DNA of 64,000 nt from assembly GCA_030549335.1 (NCBI GenBank), contig CM060194.1, positions 61,966,547 to 62,030,546 on the forward strand, given 5' to 3'. Both the position numbers and the translations under genes were made by a program. Every line of letters starts with the position of its first letter. Positions within the stretch are counted from its first letter, which is position 1. Under the pieces are notes generated by a model, which was not told the origin of the DNA, ran no database searches, and was given only the letters and a program-made list of their open reading frames with translations. Of this stretch, positions 49,421-60,644 are shown one piece after another. The stretch is from Pontederia crassipes. Its lineage: Eukaryota > Streptophyta > Magnoliopsida > Commelinales > Pontederiaceae.

Positions 49421-50781
49421 TTACTCTTCGCCGCTCCGATCTTCCTCCGCTACTGCCTCGCTATTGGACCTAGGTGGAATGAAACATCGGGAAGGCAATG
49501 CGAAACTCGGATTTGCAAGCCTCACTACTTTGCTCGGACTATAAAACGGATTCGGCGAGCTTTGGAACGCGGCAAAGGGATTCGGCATACTACTTGCTCC
49601 GAAGAAGGACGCACGATAGTCAGAATCGGGGTACGCCGGTGATGCTGTAAAGGTGATCGTGGTAGTGACGGGAGCTACCCCACATGCCGCATGAGGTTGT
49701 TGAACTTCCTCAGCCGAGAATGTTGTGAACAGCACTGGCGATGGCGCCGCAGGGGGAAGACGATAGTACTCTGACACCTTTCTGCTTATCCACATCTGAA
49801 GCATTTGATCGTCGCATTGCATGAACGTCCATAGCTCGTTGTCATCCTTGAATGCATCAGCGACCGCCAACTTCACATTTGAGGGAAGGTTGGGCAGCCT
49901 CTCTTCAAGCTTCTTCCAACACTGGTCTCTCAATGAAAAAGGATTCTTATATTGTTGTACGACCAGCAAATCTTCCATAAGCTTCATCCTCTTAAGAGCT
50001 AAATTCTGTGCAACCAGATCCACACCCTTCCCACTTTTCTTCTTCTTCGACGTGATTGGAATGGAAGTAGACCTGATTCTCTTGCCCGAAGAGGTTGTTC
50101 CATAAGAACTTGGCCGCACAGGTTCGATAGGATCCTGATTGTTCTCTTTTTCTAGTCCATAAGCGGTGGTTGTGGTCATGTCAATAATGTTGTCATCGGA
50201 GCTATCTTCTTTCTTTTCTAAGTCCACGAGCTTGGCTATCGTACATGCCTCTTTGCCCGTGGCAGTGTTCTTGGCGAACAAGAAGACGAAGTCATCGTAA
50301 TGAGGGAAAGTTTTGTTCTTTATCCTCATGTAAGCTTTGTTAACCTGGTACAATAAATAAGGAGAAGTCAGTACAATCCGATGGCCTTAACGTTAGCTGG
50401 AAAGAGATTTATAAAAACTGGACTGCTCACCGCTATTACTTCCTCCCACATTCCCTCCTCCGGTGGCTGTGGCATACACTTCTCCGGATCCCATCCCCAT
50501 CCGCTCTTGTTAGCAAGAGTCCGACACAACTCGAAATTTCTTTTCATCACTTTGAGATGATTCTTCATATGCTCGATAGTCATTCGTTCACAAAAGTGCC
50601 CGTTGAACCTATTGCACATCCTTTTCCATGCTTCTGGCGTAAAGGTGTTACCCCGGAAGTAACCATCCACGTTCTCTTGCATCATCATCCCAACGAAGAA
50701 GGCATCCATATTTAGCGACCAATGGCTGGATCTTGCCTTCTCCGAAGAGGTTATCTTTTCTTTTCCTTTGTTGGAACTCAT
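49421..50781 (-). CDS. Harbinger ORF1: Myb/SANT-like DNA-binding protein
   Basis: Two exons, 50781-50431 and 50344-49421, join exactly at EEVIA|VNKAYMRIKNKTF to give 424 residues. The N-terminal ~120 residues (HWSLNMDAFFVGMMMQENV, TPEAWKRMCNRFNGHF, HMKNHLKVMKRNFELCRTL, SGWGWDPEKC, WEEVIAVNK, FPHYDDFVFLF) form the Myb/SANT-like domain of Harbinger ORF1 and its domesticated relatives. After a Ser/Lys-rich linker with a basic SKKKKSGKG signal come LALKRMKLMEDLLVVQQYKN and the C-terminal helix bundle. By family, ORF1 binds the element ends and helps bring transposase into the nucleus. The frame is completely open, unlike the adjacent transposase. Confidence 0.88.
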
Positions 50782-51780
50782 GGCTGACTATAGAAGACCA
50801 AGAAATAATTTTGAAATGTGTTCGCATAAGATATGATACAATAATGTAATCTATTATCGCACGATGTAGCTAATTGTTTCAATGGCATCATCCAAAATTA
50901 GAGTATGCTTGCAAAATCTGGTTCTCGTCGGAGTTGGCCTCCGCACAATTAAGTTGGGTCGTTAGTGAACTGATTCAAACAGAAGTTAATAATGACACAC
51001 AATAACTATGGATCGACTAATGTAGTAATGCTATTGAGTGCCACTATTTAGTGTCGCAGGTATCTGCCTATAGAAAGGTTTAGGGCATCATTATTAGCAA
51101 TGTAGTAATGCTATTGAGTGCCACTATTTAGTGTCGCAGGTATCTGCCTATAGAAAGGTTTAGGGCATCATTATTAGCGTCTCAAGTATCTGTGATAGGT
51201 ATGTGCTGAATTAACTAATGTGATGTTGATTGATTTATTCCCATGTAATGAAGTAATGTGCGAGTGATAATTGATCTAACTACACGTTATTACAGAAATA
51301 ACCATTATAAATCTGAAAACCAACCCGAATGACATTCTTAAAGATACTTCCATTATAATAGATATAACTGCACATGAATATGAAGTAAGCTAAGACACCG
51401 AGAATGTACCTCAATGCTTCTTGAAAGCTCCAACGTCGTCACGGGTGAAGAATGCGGGCTCGGCCCTTCCTTGGCAACTTGTGATAAATAAATCAAGAAA
51501 TTAATCCAAGTGCCTTATCCATACCGTTATCAGGAATTCATAATTTAAAGATTTTCACGATAAGTCAGTGGCTTCGAGCATATGGAATAGATTGAAATTG
51601 ACCTAAAGAAATACAATATCTGACATCCATAAAATATGAGGGATAGTATGTTGCACAACTATATTGAAAAAACAAAAGAGGTCCAGAATTTGAGAGACAA
51701 GATTACTCATTATTTGTGTGACAATAAGTTAATATATGAGAATTTGAACGTAAAGTTCTTGGACATCGAACTATGTGTGG
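50782..51780. other. Upstream flank of the Harbinger ORF1
   Basis: Apart from the 80-bp tandem duplication I see nothing to call. A 20-codon CG-richer patch at about 51415-51470 might be a leader exon of the minus-strand transposon transcript. Confidence 0.35.
51019..51178 (+). repeat. Perfect tandem duplication, 80-bp unit
   Basis: 51019-51098 and 51099-51178 are identical copies (AATGTAGTAATGCTATTGAG to GGGCATCATTATTAGC). No divergence is seen by eye, so the event is recent, or it could be an assembly artefact. Confidence 0.92.
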
Positions 51781-51807
51781 AATTAGAAGATGATACCATG
51801 GAACTTG

Positions 51808-51990
51808 CCGCCCTCTCGTCGCCTCCGCCGCCGCCATCGCCGCCGCCTCGACCGCCTTTCCCACTCGCTGGGCCGCATAGATGATTTAGATGTAAGCCTC
51901 GCCCACTCGCAGCCTCCAGCGCCACCGCCCTCTCGCCGCCGCCTCGCAGCCTCGGCCGCCTTTCCCACTCGCCGCGCTGCGTAGATGATT
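51808..51990. repeat. Imperfect (CCG)n-rich direct repeat
   Basis: Two similar CGCC/GCCGCC-rich units (about 51808-51885 and 51895-51985) each end in CCTTTCCCACTCGC...GCGTAGATGATTTRGATGTAA. They therefore form a diverged tandem duplication of about 100 bp. The frames through it are low-complexity, and I do not accept them as genes. Confidence 0.75.
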
Positions 51991-52099
51991 TGGATGTAAT
52001 CCGACAAAATCACTTGTAATCCTAAGTGTTCGGAAATTAGTTAAGCTTGTTTGGAATTGATACACTTTTACATGTTTTTTCGTCTTGTCATATGTATCA

Positions 52100-52290
52100 C
52101 ATATTCGCAAAACGACGTGATTGATACACTTTGAACGACATGTTTGTATTTCGTAAACGACGTCGGTGGAATGACGTAATGACATGTTTGTATTTCGTAA
52201 ACGATGTATGTTTGTATTTCGTAAATGATGTCGGCGGAACGACGTGATTGATACACTTTGAACGACATGTTTGTATTTCGTAAACGATGA
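52100..52290 (+). repeat. Tandem repeats of ATGTTTGTATTTCGTAAACG
   Basis: At least four copies of ATGTTTGTATTTCGTAAAYG lie between 52139 and 52289, interleaved with CGACGTGATTGATACACTTTGAACG (two copies). The arrangement suggests a higher-order repeat of about 140 bp. Confidence 0.85.
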
Positions 52291-52609
52291 GCTCATAACT
52301 CTCGAAACGGAAACGATGTTTGTATTACATACTCATGACATTTGTATCACATACTCAGAACGTATGTTTATATCACATTACAACATTGACATGAATCAAT
52401 TATCCAAATGTAGAACACGTTACAATGAAATCACATTTTTCATAAATCAATATTGGCATGAACACATTATGTTTACATTGAATCAATTAAATCGACATGA
52501 ATCAATTACATTCTCAAATTACATTTTTCATACATGGACATGAATCAATTACATTCTCAAATTCCAAACTTCGACAATATTCATCCTAAATAAAAAATCA
52601 CACGACAGG

Positions 52610-53530
52610 TGGTGTGCGGCGGTGGCATGCGAGGGTCCGACGGCGTCGGTGCGGCGGCGGCATGCGAGGGTGAGAGCGGCGTCGGGGCGGCGGCATGCGA
52701 GTGGGCGAGAGCGGCGGACGGGGGTGAGAGCGGCGGAGGGGGGCGAGAGTCGCGGACGGGGGCGAGAGCGGCGGCGGCCTCGGCGAGAGCGACGGCTAGG
52801 CGTCCAGATCCGGCCGCCCTCGTCAGATCTGATGCGGACAGTCAGATCTGATGCGGGCAGCCAGATCCGGCCGCCCGCGCCAGATCGGCCACCGAGCGGC
52901 CAGATCTGGCTGCTGGCAGCCAGATCCGACCGCTGAGGCGGCCGATCTAACGCGGGCAGCCGCTGGGCGGCCAGATCCGGCCGCCCGCGCCAGATTCGTC
53001 GAGGCGGCCGATCTGACGCGGGCAGCCGCTGGGCAGCTAGATCCGGCCGTCCGCGCCAGATCGGCCACCGAGCGGCCAGATCTGGCCGCTGGCAGCCAGA
53101 TCCGACTGCCGAGCGGTCGATCTGATGCGGGCAGCCGCTGGACAGCCAGATCCGGCCGCCCGCGCCAGATCGGCCACCGAGCAGCTAGATCTAGCCACTG
53201 GCAGACAAATTCGGCCGTCGCGGGCGGCCGATCTGACGCGGAGCGGCCAGATCTGACTGCGGGCAGCCGCTGGGCGGCCGATCTGACGCGGACAGCCGCT
53301 GGGCGACCAGATCCGGTCGCCCGCGCCAGATCGGCCACCGAGCGGCCAGATCTAGCCGCCGGCAGACAAATCCGGCCGTCGCGGGCGACCGATCTGACGC
53401 GGAGCGGCCAGATCTGACTGCGGGCAGCCGCTGAGCGGCCAAATCCGACCGCCCGCGCCAAATCGGCCCCGAACGGCCAAATTTGGCCGCCCGCAATCAG
53501 ATCCGATCACCGAGTGGCCAGATCTGTCCG
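52610..53530. repeat. GC-rich repeat array built on GGCCAGATCYGGCCGC
   Basis: The core GGCCAGATCYGGCCGC, which is nearly palindromic, recurs more than a dozen times with variants such as GCGCCAGATCGGCCACCGAG (near 52875, 53055, 53160 and 53320) and GGGCAGCCGCTGGGCGGCC. Spacing is irregular (about 100-180 bp for the longer unit). Several frames stay open on both strands only because the repeat lacks stop codons; their products are low-complexity (RSGRPRQIGHRAARSG-like). The array interrupts very AT-rich surroundings. Confidence 0.85.
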
Positions 53531-53534
53531 TCGA

Positions 53535-53645
53535 CGTCGGACGAGAGAGGGAGGGAGAAGAGAGATAAGCGCGAGAGGGAGGGAGAAGAGAGATGAGCGC
53601 GAGAGGGAGGGAGGAGAGAGGGAGGGAGAGAGGGATTTGGAGGAG
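53535..53645. repeat. GA-rich tandem repeat, about 30-bp unit
   Basis: GCGCGAGAGGGAGGGAGAAGAGAGA-type units repeat three to four times and decay into (GGGA)n. The tract directly follows the GC-rich array. Confidence 0.8.
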
Positions 53646-53769
53646 GAAGAAAAGAGACGGAGCTCCGATCGAAAACGAATTAAAAAAAAAAGAAAACTAA
53701 AAAAAAAAGAAAATAGATTAAAAAAATTAAAATTAAAAGTCGCGCCCGTTGGATCCCCATCCGACGGGT

Positions 53770-55200
53770 ACGAAGGGTCCTCCCCCATTAAATCCTTAAC
53801 TATATATTATTATGACAATGTTTTGTGGGTTGAAGAAAGTAACTTTTTTTTAGAATTTAACTCCTCAACTGCGTAGGAATATCACGTGGATCCATGGTGG
53901 CCTAAAATTGGTTGTGGGTTTGACCCCAGCTTCTTCTTTTGGGGATCACGAGAGACCAGCGTAGTCTTATGTTAGGCCATATATTTTTGTAACATGATCT
54001 TATATATCTCTGCCTTCAAGAGTTTCGTGACATGAAAATTAAATCTATCTTGTGTCACAATCCGATATGCAATACGTGAACAATCTGATTAAATTTACGC
54101 CACGCATTAATTCCGTTTCTCATGGGTCTGACCACCCAGAAAAAAAAAATAAATGCATGCATCTTCCAATATATCAATTTAATTTTTGTCATCTTCACGG
54201 CGGGTAAAGGCAACTTGCAAAGTCAAGCGGAATGATGATGGCAAGGTTGAGCGATAAATTTTGGAGCCTTTTGGCAATTGGAACGAGAGTTGCACCAAAT
54301 TTTCATAAATAGTTTGAGTTGACAGATTAATTCGAATATGTTTGAATGGAGTAAAATTTGATGATGAAGAATAAGGTAGTTGATGTGATAGAAAAAAATA
54401 AATGTAACGGATTAATTTTTTATGAGTTTTGAATTAAAAATTGATATTATAAATATTAAATAAAATATTGTTAATAAATAAAAATAAAAGTAAAAAATTA
54501 AAAATTTTGTTAAAAAAATATATTATTTAAATATAAAAATTGACTTTTTAATAAATTATCTGTATTAAAATATTAATTTTTTAATGAAATAACAAGTAAG
54601 AAATAATATTATATTAATATGTTATAATAAATAAATTATTTCATAAGATACATGTGTATGAGAAAGAAAAAAAAAAGAATAAATGAAATTAAAAAAAAAT
54701 TATCAACACGTGGATGCTAATTCTACCAAAATGGTGGAACTAGAATAAGAAAATAAATGATCACGTGACCCTTAATTTTGAAATTGGGTCCCGCATCCGA
54801 TTTTATCACCAAATGAGACCCTTTGTGTTTTGTGTGTACGATGAGAAGAACAAGGAGCAGAGAAAAAGTAATTAAAACAATTGTTTGAACCGGTTCGGCT
54901 CGGTCACTTGCAGGTTCAAAGGAGTAGACCGCTGACTTTTGGCTCCAACAATCCTTTGAGCCGCACTTGCACTTTAGAGAAGACACTGTCCATTATTGAT
55001 TCCGATGGCATTCATGGTTGGCAGCAGGACATTCCTCCTGCCCACTCGAGTTGATAGGCTCACTAAATACTTCTTCTTCTTCTTTTTTTTTAATCGACCG
55101 TTTGATGTCTGTCCTCAATAATCTTATAATAATATATAATTGCCTCCTTCCAGCATTAATTATGTGCCCCAATTAAGGGCTACATAATATATCCATCTAT
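53770..55200. other. AT-rich intergenic stretch, no gene seen
   Basis: No supported feature. The centre (about 54400-54700) is extremely AT-rich. The minus-strand frame at 54723-54986 has one hydrophobic segment but no ATG start or recognisable domain. Confidence 0.5.
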
Positions 55201-55202
55201 CG

Positions 55203-56243
55203 CAATGTTGTTCCAAGAAACAAGATCAGTTAGTAGTGTGTCACTTCACTCCATGGAATGGCATCTCAGTTGTGCTGCTGCGTACCCACTCATGCCTTCT
55301 TCATATGTTAAACTGCAACTGGTCCAACATCTCTCTCTCTAGTTGAATGGAATATTGGACAAGGAACGCACGTATACATACACGAATTAATTAATGCAAA
55401 AAGGTATCATGATATCAGGACGTCATAAATTAACACGAAAACAGAATGAATACTGATCTAATGAAGTCCACATCGTGAGTACAAAGTCCACTAGTTGATA
55501 TCTAAACCACTTCCCCCTGCCCTCTCAGTCTCTCTTTTTTCTCTGCCCTCTCTCACTTCTCTCTCTCCTCTCTCTTCCCTCCGCGCTCCCCGCTCAGCGT
55601 CACCACCGCCTCACTACAAGAAAATTACTATTTTCCGACGGATAGAAATTCATCGTAATTTACGATAGATTTTTCGACATTTACGATTATCGGAAATGAT
55701 AATAATAAATTATATAATTTATTATATTATTATTTTATTTTTCGAAGATTAGGAACGTCGATATTTCCAACGAATATCGATCTGTCGCAATTTCCGACGG
55801 ATTTTTCGACGGTCGCGACCGTCGGAAATGAAAAAATAAATTATGTAATTTGTTATATTATTATTTAATTTTTTTGACGGATTTTCCGACGGTTACGACC
55901 GTCGGAAATAAAAAATTAAATATGTAATTTTTTATATTATTATTTAATTTTTTGACGATTAGGAACGTCGATATTTCCGACGGATATCCATCCGTCGTAA
56001 AATCCGCCGTAATTTTCGACGGTCGTAACCATCGGTAAATATATAATAACATCATATGAGGGATATTTTATTAATATAATTAGCAATGGTCCAAACCATC
56101 GCAATTACCAACGATTTCGACCGTCGGTAATAGTTACCGACTGTTCAAACCGTCGGTAACTTTAAAAATAATTAATATTTACTTTTCCGACGGGCAGAGC
56201 CGTCGGTAATTAAAATTTCGTTATCCCACTTTCTCCCATTTTT

Positions 56244-56285
<42 letters not shown>

Positions 56286-57349
56286 CCCTCCTCTCCTCTC
56301 TTTCCCTCTCCCTCTCTAGGCCGGCGAACCTCTGGCCGGACGTGAAGCGTCGATCGTCGGCGACCATCTCCTGTCGGCATCTCTCTTCGTCGGCGTCTCT
56401 CTCTCTCTTTCTCTCTGGCCGTTGGCGGCATGATCCGACTGCGGGCGTTCGGATCTGGCCCCCAGCGGCCGGATCCGACCGCCAGGCCGTGGGCGGCCGG
56501 ATTCAGTCGTTGGCGGCCGGATCTGGCCGCGGGCATTCGGATCCGGCCCCCAGCGGCCGTCGGCGTTCGTATCCGGCCCCCAGCAGCCGGATGTGGCCGC
56601 GGCCGGAGCTGGCCGCGGCCCGATCCGGCCGCTAATTTTTTTATTTTTAAAAAATTCTTTGCGACGGTTGCGACGACCGTCGAAAGTTTCGACAGTTGCG
56701 ACCGTCGAAAACTTTCGACGGTTGGAACGCCCGGCCTTTTCCGACAGTTGCGACTGTCGGAAACTTTCGACGGTTGGAACCGCCGGGACTTTTCTGACGG
56801 TTAGAACCGTCGGCTGGGATTTTTTGGACGGTCAGAACCGTCGATATTTCAGACGAATTTTTTTCGACCGTCGCAAATGGATTTGCGACGAGCGTTTTTT
56901 CGACGGATCGATTCCGACTGAAAAATCGTCAGTAATTGCATTACCGACGATTTTTTAGCAAACCGTCGGTAATCAGCGTTTTTCTAGTAGTGCCTCTCCT
57001 CCACTCCGATCTCTCTCCACTCCTTCGATCACCGCCTCTGTCTCCGATCTGTGCCAGCTACACCGCCCGGGAAGTTCATTAGGATTCTATGTCGGTGACA
57101 TCTTTCGACCGACGATTTTACAGTGGGGTGAGAAAAATGACATCGGTTTTTATTTGAGCCGTAGATTTGAAATGGACGATCATGATAAAGACGTTTCACG
57201 CTCATTAACCATATATATATAGAGAGAGAGAGAGAAGTATACAACTCATCTTTTAGCTGCAAGCTGCAAGTTGCAGTATTCGAAGTAGATCCACCGACTT
57301 ATTGTAAAGATAAAATTTCGCTATATAAGTCTATCAATCTATTCTATAG

Positions 57350-57381
<32 letters not shown>

Positions 57382-57834
57382 AGAGAGAGAGAGAGAGAAT
57401 TGATGACTAATTTTGTGATTTGATGTCATGAGTGCTTTGATTGGCGGCTTATAGACCTTTAGACAGGAAAAATAACAACAGCTCTTGTTTGAATTGAGAA
57501 ATTAATGTGAAAAGCAATTGGTTCTCAAATTTCTCAATTATCTCTTCTATGAGCACCTAGATAAAGGGCAGCATTATTCATTTAGTTGTTTCTTAGTTCG
57601 ACGAGATCAACTTGTGCATGCCTTTGAATGGATGGAAAGGGGTGAAGACATCATGAGTAGTTTCGTGACTCCCACTCAAATATCCTCCAAGTCACAACTA
57701 ATAAGTTGGGAAAACTCATCCCATCAGGGCACCTCATAACCCTACTAATGATGTGATCCCCCTTGTTAATATGCATCAATCATCATCCACTACGTAGATA
57801 TTGGATTCCTTCCTTTCTTTCTAATGGCTACTGC

Positions 57835-57923
<89 letters not shown>

Positions 57924-58140
57924 GGAAAGAGAGAGAGAGAGAGAGAGATGGACTTTGGCAATGTTGGCAACGTTTACAAGATGATGCACCCCTTTAATCA
58001 CGGAGGATATATGTGCAGCATGCGGATGATTTTAATTATTTGGTAGGAGGGACAACAACATCAGCTGATATATATTAATGCACGCCGAAGGCCGAACCGC
58101 ACGGATTTTGTTACTGTGCCTTAATCACAAGAGATCAAGC
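55203..58140. repeat. Non-coding paralogous block B, interrupted by a CACTA element
   Basis: This is the same block as 44130-45830, in the same orientation and order. Subtracting the 1381-bp CACTA insertion leaves about 1.55 kb, close to the 1.7 kb of block A. The best-kept stretch is GTTGGGAAAACTCATCCCATCAGGGCA to GGATTCCTTCC (about 57700-57815). (TA)n tracts lie at 57351-57381 and 57839-57919, each followed by (GA)n. Confidence 0.8.
55612..56992. mobile_element. Non-autonomous CACTA (En/Spm-type) transposon, 1381 bp
   Basis: The left end is CACTACAAGAAAA and the reverse complement of the right end is CACTACTAGAAAA, the standard plant CACTA terminus, with 12 of 13 matching. CCT lies on both sides (55609-55611 and 56993-56995), the expected 3-bp target duplication. 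Subterminal regions are packed with CCGACGG and its complement CCGTCGG in both orientations, often as short palindromes (CGACGGTTGGAACCGTCG-like). These are the repeated binding-site arrays typical of the superfamily. There is no transposase. The middle (about 56316-56635) is a GC-rich segment containing GGCCGGATCYGGCCGC units and a (TA)n tract at 56246-56281. Confidence 0.93.
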
Positions 58141-58158
58141 AACTTGATCCAAGATGTA

Positions 58159-58162
<4 letters not shown>

Positions 58163-58194
<32 letters not shown>
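58163..58194. repeat. (TA)n microsatellite
   Basis: A pure TA run of about 32 bp, immediately after block B. Confidence 0.9.
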
Positions 58195-58198
<4 letters not shown>

Positions 58199-58961
58199 AC
58201 TGTGGCGATAAGTGAAGGTGATGGGGATCGAACTCCCAAAGTAAGAATTATCTTTAGTGCTTTCATCTCCAACTTTTGGATTTTCTCATCAGATTTTGAT
58301 GAACTAATTAAGGGAGAGTCGGTTAGTTGCATAGTGCATTGTCTGTGGACTTCAATGCTATCAATTTGGTGCTCATTGGCTTCATCTCAATGTAGAAGGT
58401 ACCACCTTGATGTTCCTTTATTTTTGTTGGCTTTTGATAAAAGTCGCTTTTGAGTAGTTCAATCTGCTAAGTTGGTGGGGGTTTAGTGATGATGTGACTG
58501 AGGCCAAGGGCACACACATATATAGACATTTCTTGAGTCTGTTCCATGATTTGGATCACATACTTGACACAAAGAAAAGTGCCAAGATCAGTAAAGCTCA
58601 GATGCCTCTTAACTGACATCTAATTGGCTGAGCGCATGAACTCTCAATCAATCAGATGAGGTCGGAGTGATCTTTTTGGACCCTGAGACCCAAAATCATA
58701 ATAAGCTCTAATTAGTTTGGTTTGAAACTCGAAAAGTTGAGATTTTTTTCCTACTCTCAGACTACAGGACACAGGAACTAATAGTCGTACTTGTTATTTG
58801 TTAATCAAATGGCTAAATGTTATCCCCTAACGCATAAAGAGAAACTCATGAAGTCCAAAGTTGTAATGTCGCAAGTAACAAAATGCACATCTCGTTTAGA
58901 CTTAGTTTTGTTACAAATCGATGGATCCAAAACAAGCAGATATGTTGAAGAACTTGCTCTT

Positions 58962-59436
58962 TGTTGGAGCCCGTAACTCCTCAGCTCATTTAAATTACTC
59001 AAGTAGTTGAAAATTTGGTAAACCTGAGTGTGTTCAACGAATCTTGATCAACATCTTGATGGAAAAATTCGAGAACAGGGAGAGAGGATCGCAGAGAGAT
59101 TGCAGAAAAATAGAGGAGACATACAAATTTACCCAGGTTCATCCTTGAGATTAGGACTACGTCCTGCAAAGAGGTTTCACTATATCGTTTAGGTTTTCAG
59201 CCGCCGCACAGATTACATCTGAAAATAAGCTATAAATAGCCTCTCCAAACGGGTTCAAAACCCGAACAAAACAGAGAAAAAACCTAATCCGAACCACACG
59301 GGCCGGCTAAACAAAAGCCCAAAACCCGTCTAAGTTTCGAGGGCGCTGCCCCCGAACCCCCGCCCGCTCATCGGCGAGCGGGACCTCCGTCGGGGGACGG
59401 GCCCCCCGAACCCCCCCTTTCGTTCGTACGCCAACA
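58962..59436 (-). mobile_element. Probable solo LTR, copia-like
   Basis: The unit begins TGTTGG and ends CCAACA, the TG...CA inverted ends of an LTR. On the minus strand it has a GC-rich 5' part (GTTCGGGGGCAGCGCCCTCG-like, with a string of C/G runs), then a TATA box (CTATTTATAGC, about 59229-59240) and AT-richer sequence. This is a layout common in plant copia LTRs. No internal domain or second LTR is present. The 5-bp flanks (CTCTT and ATACT) do not match, so exact ends or later rearrangement are uncertain. Confidence 0.55.
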
Positions 59437-59903
59437 ATACTGTTAATTGGGTAATACTCAGATTCCCCTAAACTCACGTGGACGAATCCGGTGTGAAAAA
59501 TAAGGGGCCCTAAAGTATTCACCAACTCTAACACATCTGTGTCAACCTTCTCCACTTTGTTTCAATCGTTTCAGTCAGCATGGTGTTCATGAAGATGGCC
59601 TGCTGAAGCACTAATCCAAGCAGAGCACACATCAGGGCGCGAATGTGTTCATAGTGATTCAGTACTTTGGCTTATCTTAGCTTCCGTTAACTTCAAAAAC
59701 TATGACAATTGAAAGGTCTGTCAAAAGCTATATTCAAGGGAAAGAATGACTATGAACTTTTTACCAATAAAAAGAAGAAAAAAATCATGCTTTTCGTCGG
59801 AAGAACTTTACACTGGATGAATGAAAAGTGATCAGATAAAAAGTATTGAAGAGTTTCCGGAAGAGTCCATCCTTCCTAGCTGTCTTTGGCTGCGTCTGTC
59901 TGT

Positions 59904-60087
59904 CTATGCCAAGAATCTCTTGAAACCAGTGGCAGCACCTCCCCTACCAAGAGCAGCAGTGCGAGTGAGAACGTCTTCTCGGGATGCTATGGCTGCTACA
60001 AGTTGTCTGAGCTGCTCGAGGCTGTTGATGTGGATGTTGCAGATGGGGCTGCTGGAGCAGTTGGAGAACCAGATGGAATTACAACTC
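59904..60087 (-). pseudogene. Orphan exon-like fragment, unidentified
   Basis: After a CAG acceptor the minus strand is open for 61 codons and ends at TAG 59904-59906. It reads SCNSIWFSNCSSSPICNIHI, NSLEQLRQLVAAIASRED, VLTRTAALGRGGAATGFKRF. The composition is that of a genuine protein C-terminus, and GC content is above the surroundings. The opposite strand is also open here (SSSASENVFSGCYGCYKLSELLEAV). I do not recognise either product. No neighbouring exon is visible, so a gene fragment stranded among transposons is the likeliest reading. Confidence 0.35.
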
Positions 60088-60644
60088 CTGAGTTTTGCTT
60101 GTTAAAGTCATCTAAGTATAGTCATCGCTGGTTTGCTTTCTTTAAACCCTGAAAACACAGTTCACAATAAGTCTCCAAGCATGCATGTTAATTGGATGCG
60201 AGCTCTATTTGATTAATTGAAGGATCTTTCTCTTTTTTTTCCGATATAGGGTAAGTGATGCGTGAAATGAAGTAGCAAAATAAATTCGCTAACAAATACA
60301 CTAGTCAATTATATAATATAATAAAAATTAGTAAGAGTGTTGAATCCATGATCAATATTATTAATTCAATATCTGATTTTATAAATTAATAAGAGAGAAA
60401 AAATATAAGTTCTAAAGATAAGTTTTTTAATTATAAAATAGATGTTAAAAATAAGATAAGATAATGATACTGAAGTTAGGTCTTAGGATGCTTATGTAAA
60501 ATCAGAAAAAAGAAATTAAATTTCTTTAGATGGATTAGAATTTTTTTTAATTATTAATTTGACAAGAATGACTTTATAAAGTTCACAAACTAATAATTTT
60601 ATTATTTAATCAAGAAAATTAAACTATTTTAAATTTAATTAAAG

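Noticed and set aside
52622..53496. Long open frames on both strands with Arg/Ser/Ala/Gly-rich products
   Set aside because: Openness comes from the stop-free GC-rich repeat unit; products are repetitive and lack domains.
54723..54986. 87-codon minus-strand frame with one hydrophobic segment
   Set aside because: It begins at GTG rather than ATG, has no homology I recognise, and lies in AT-rich intergenic DNA.
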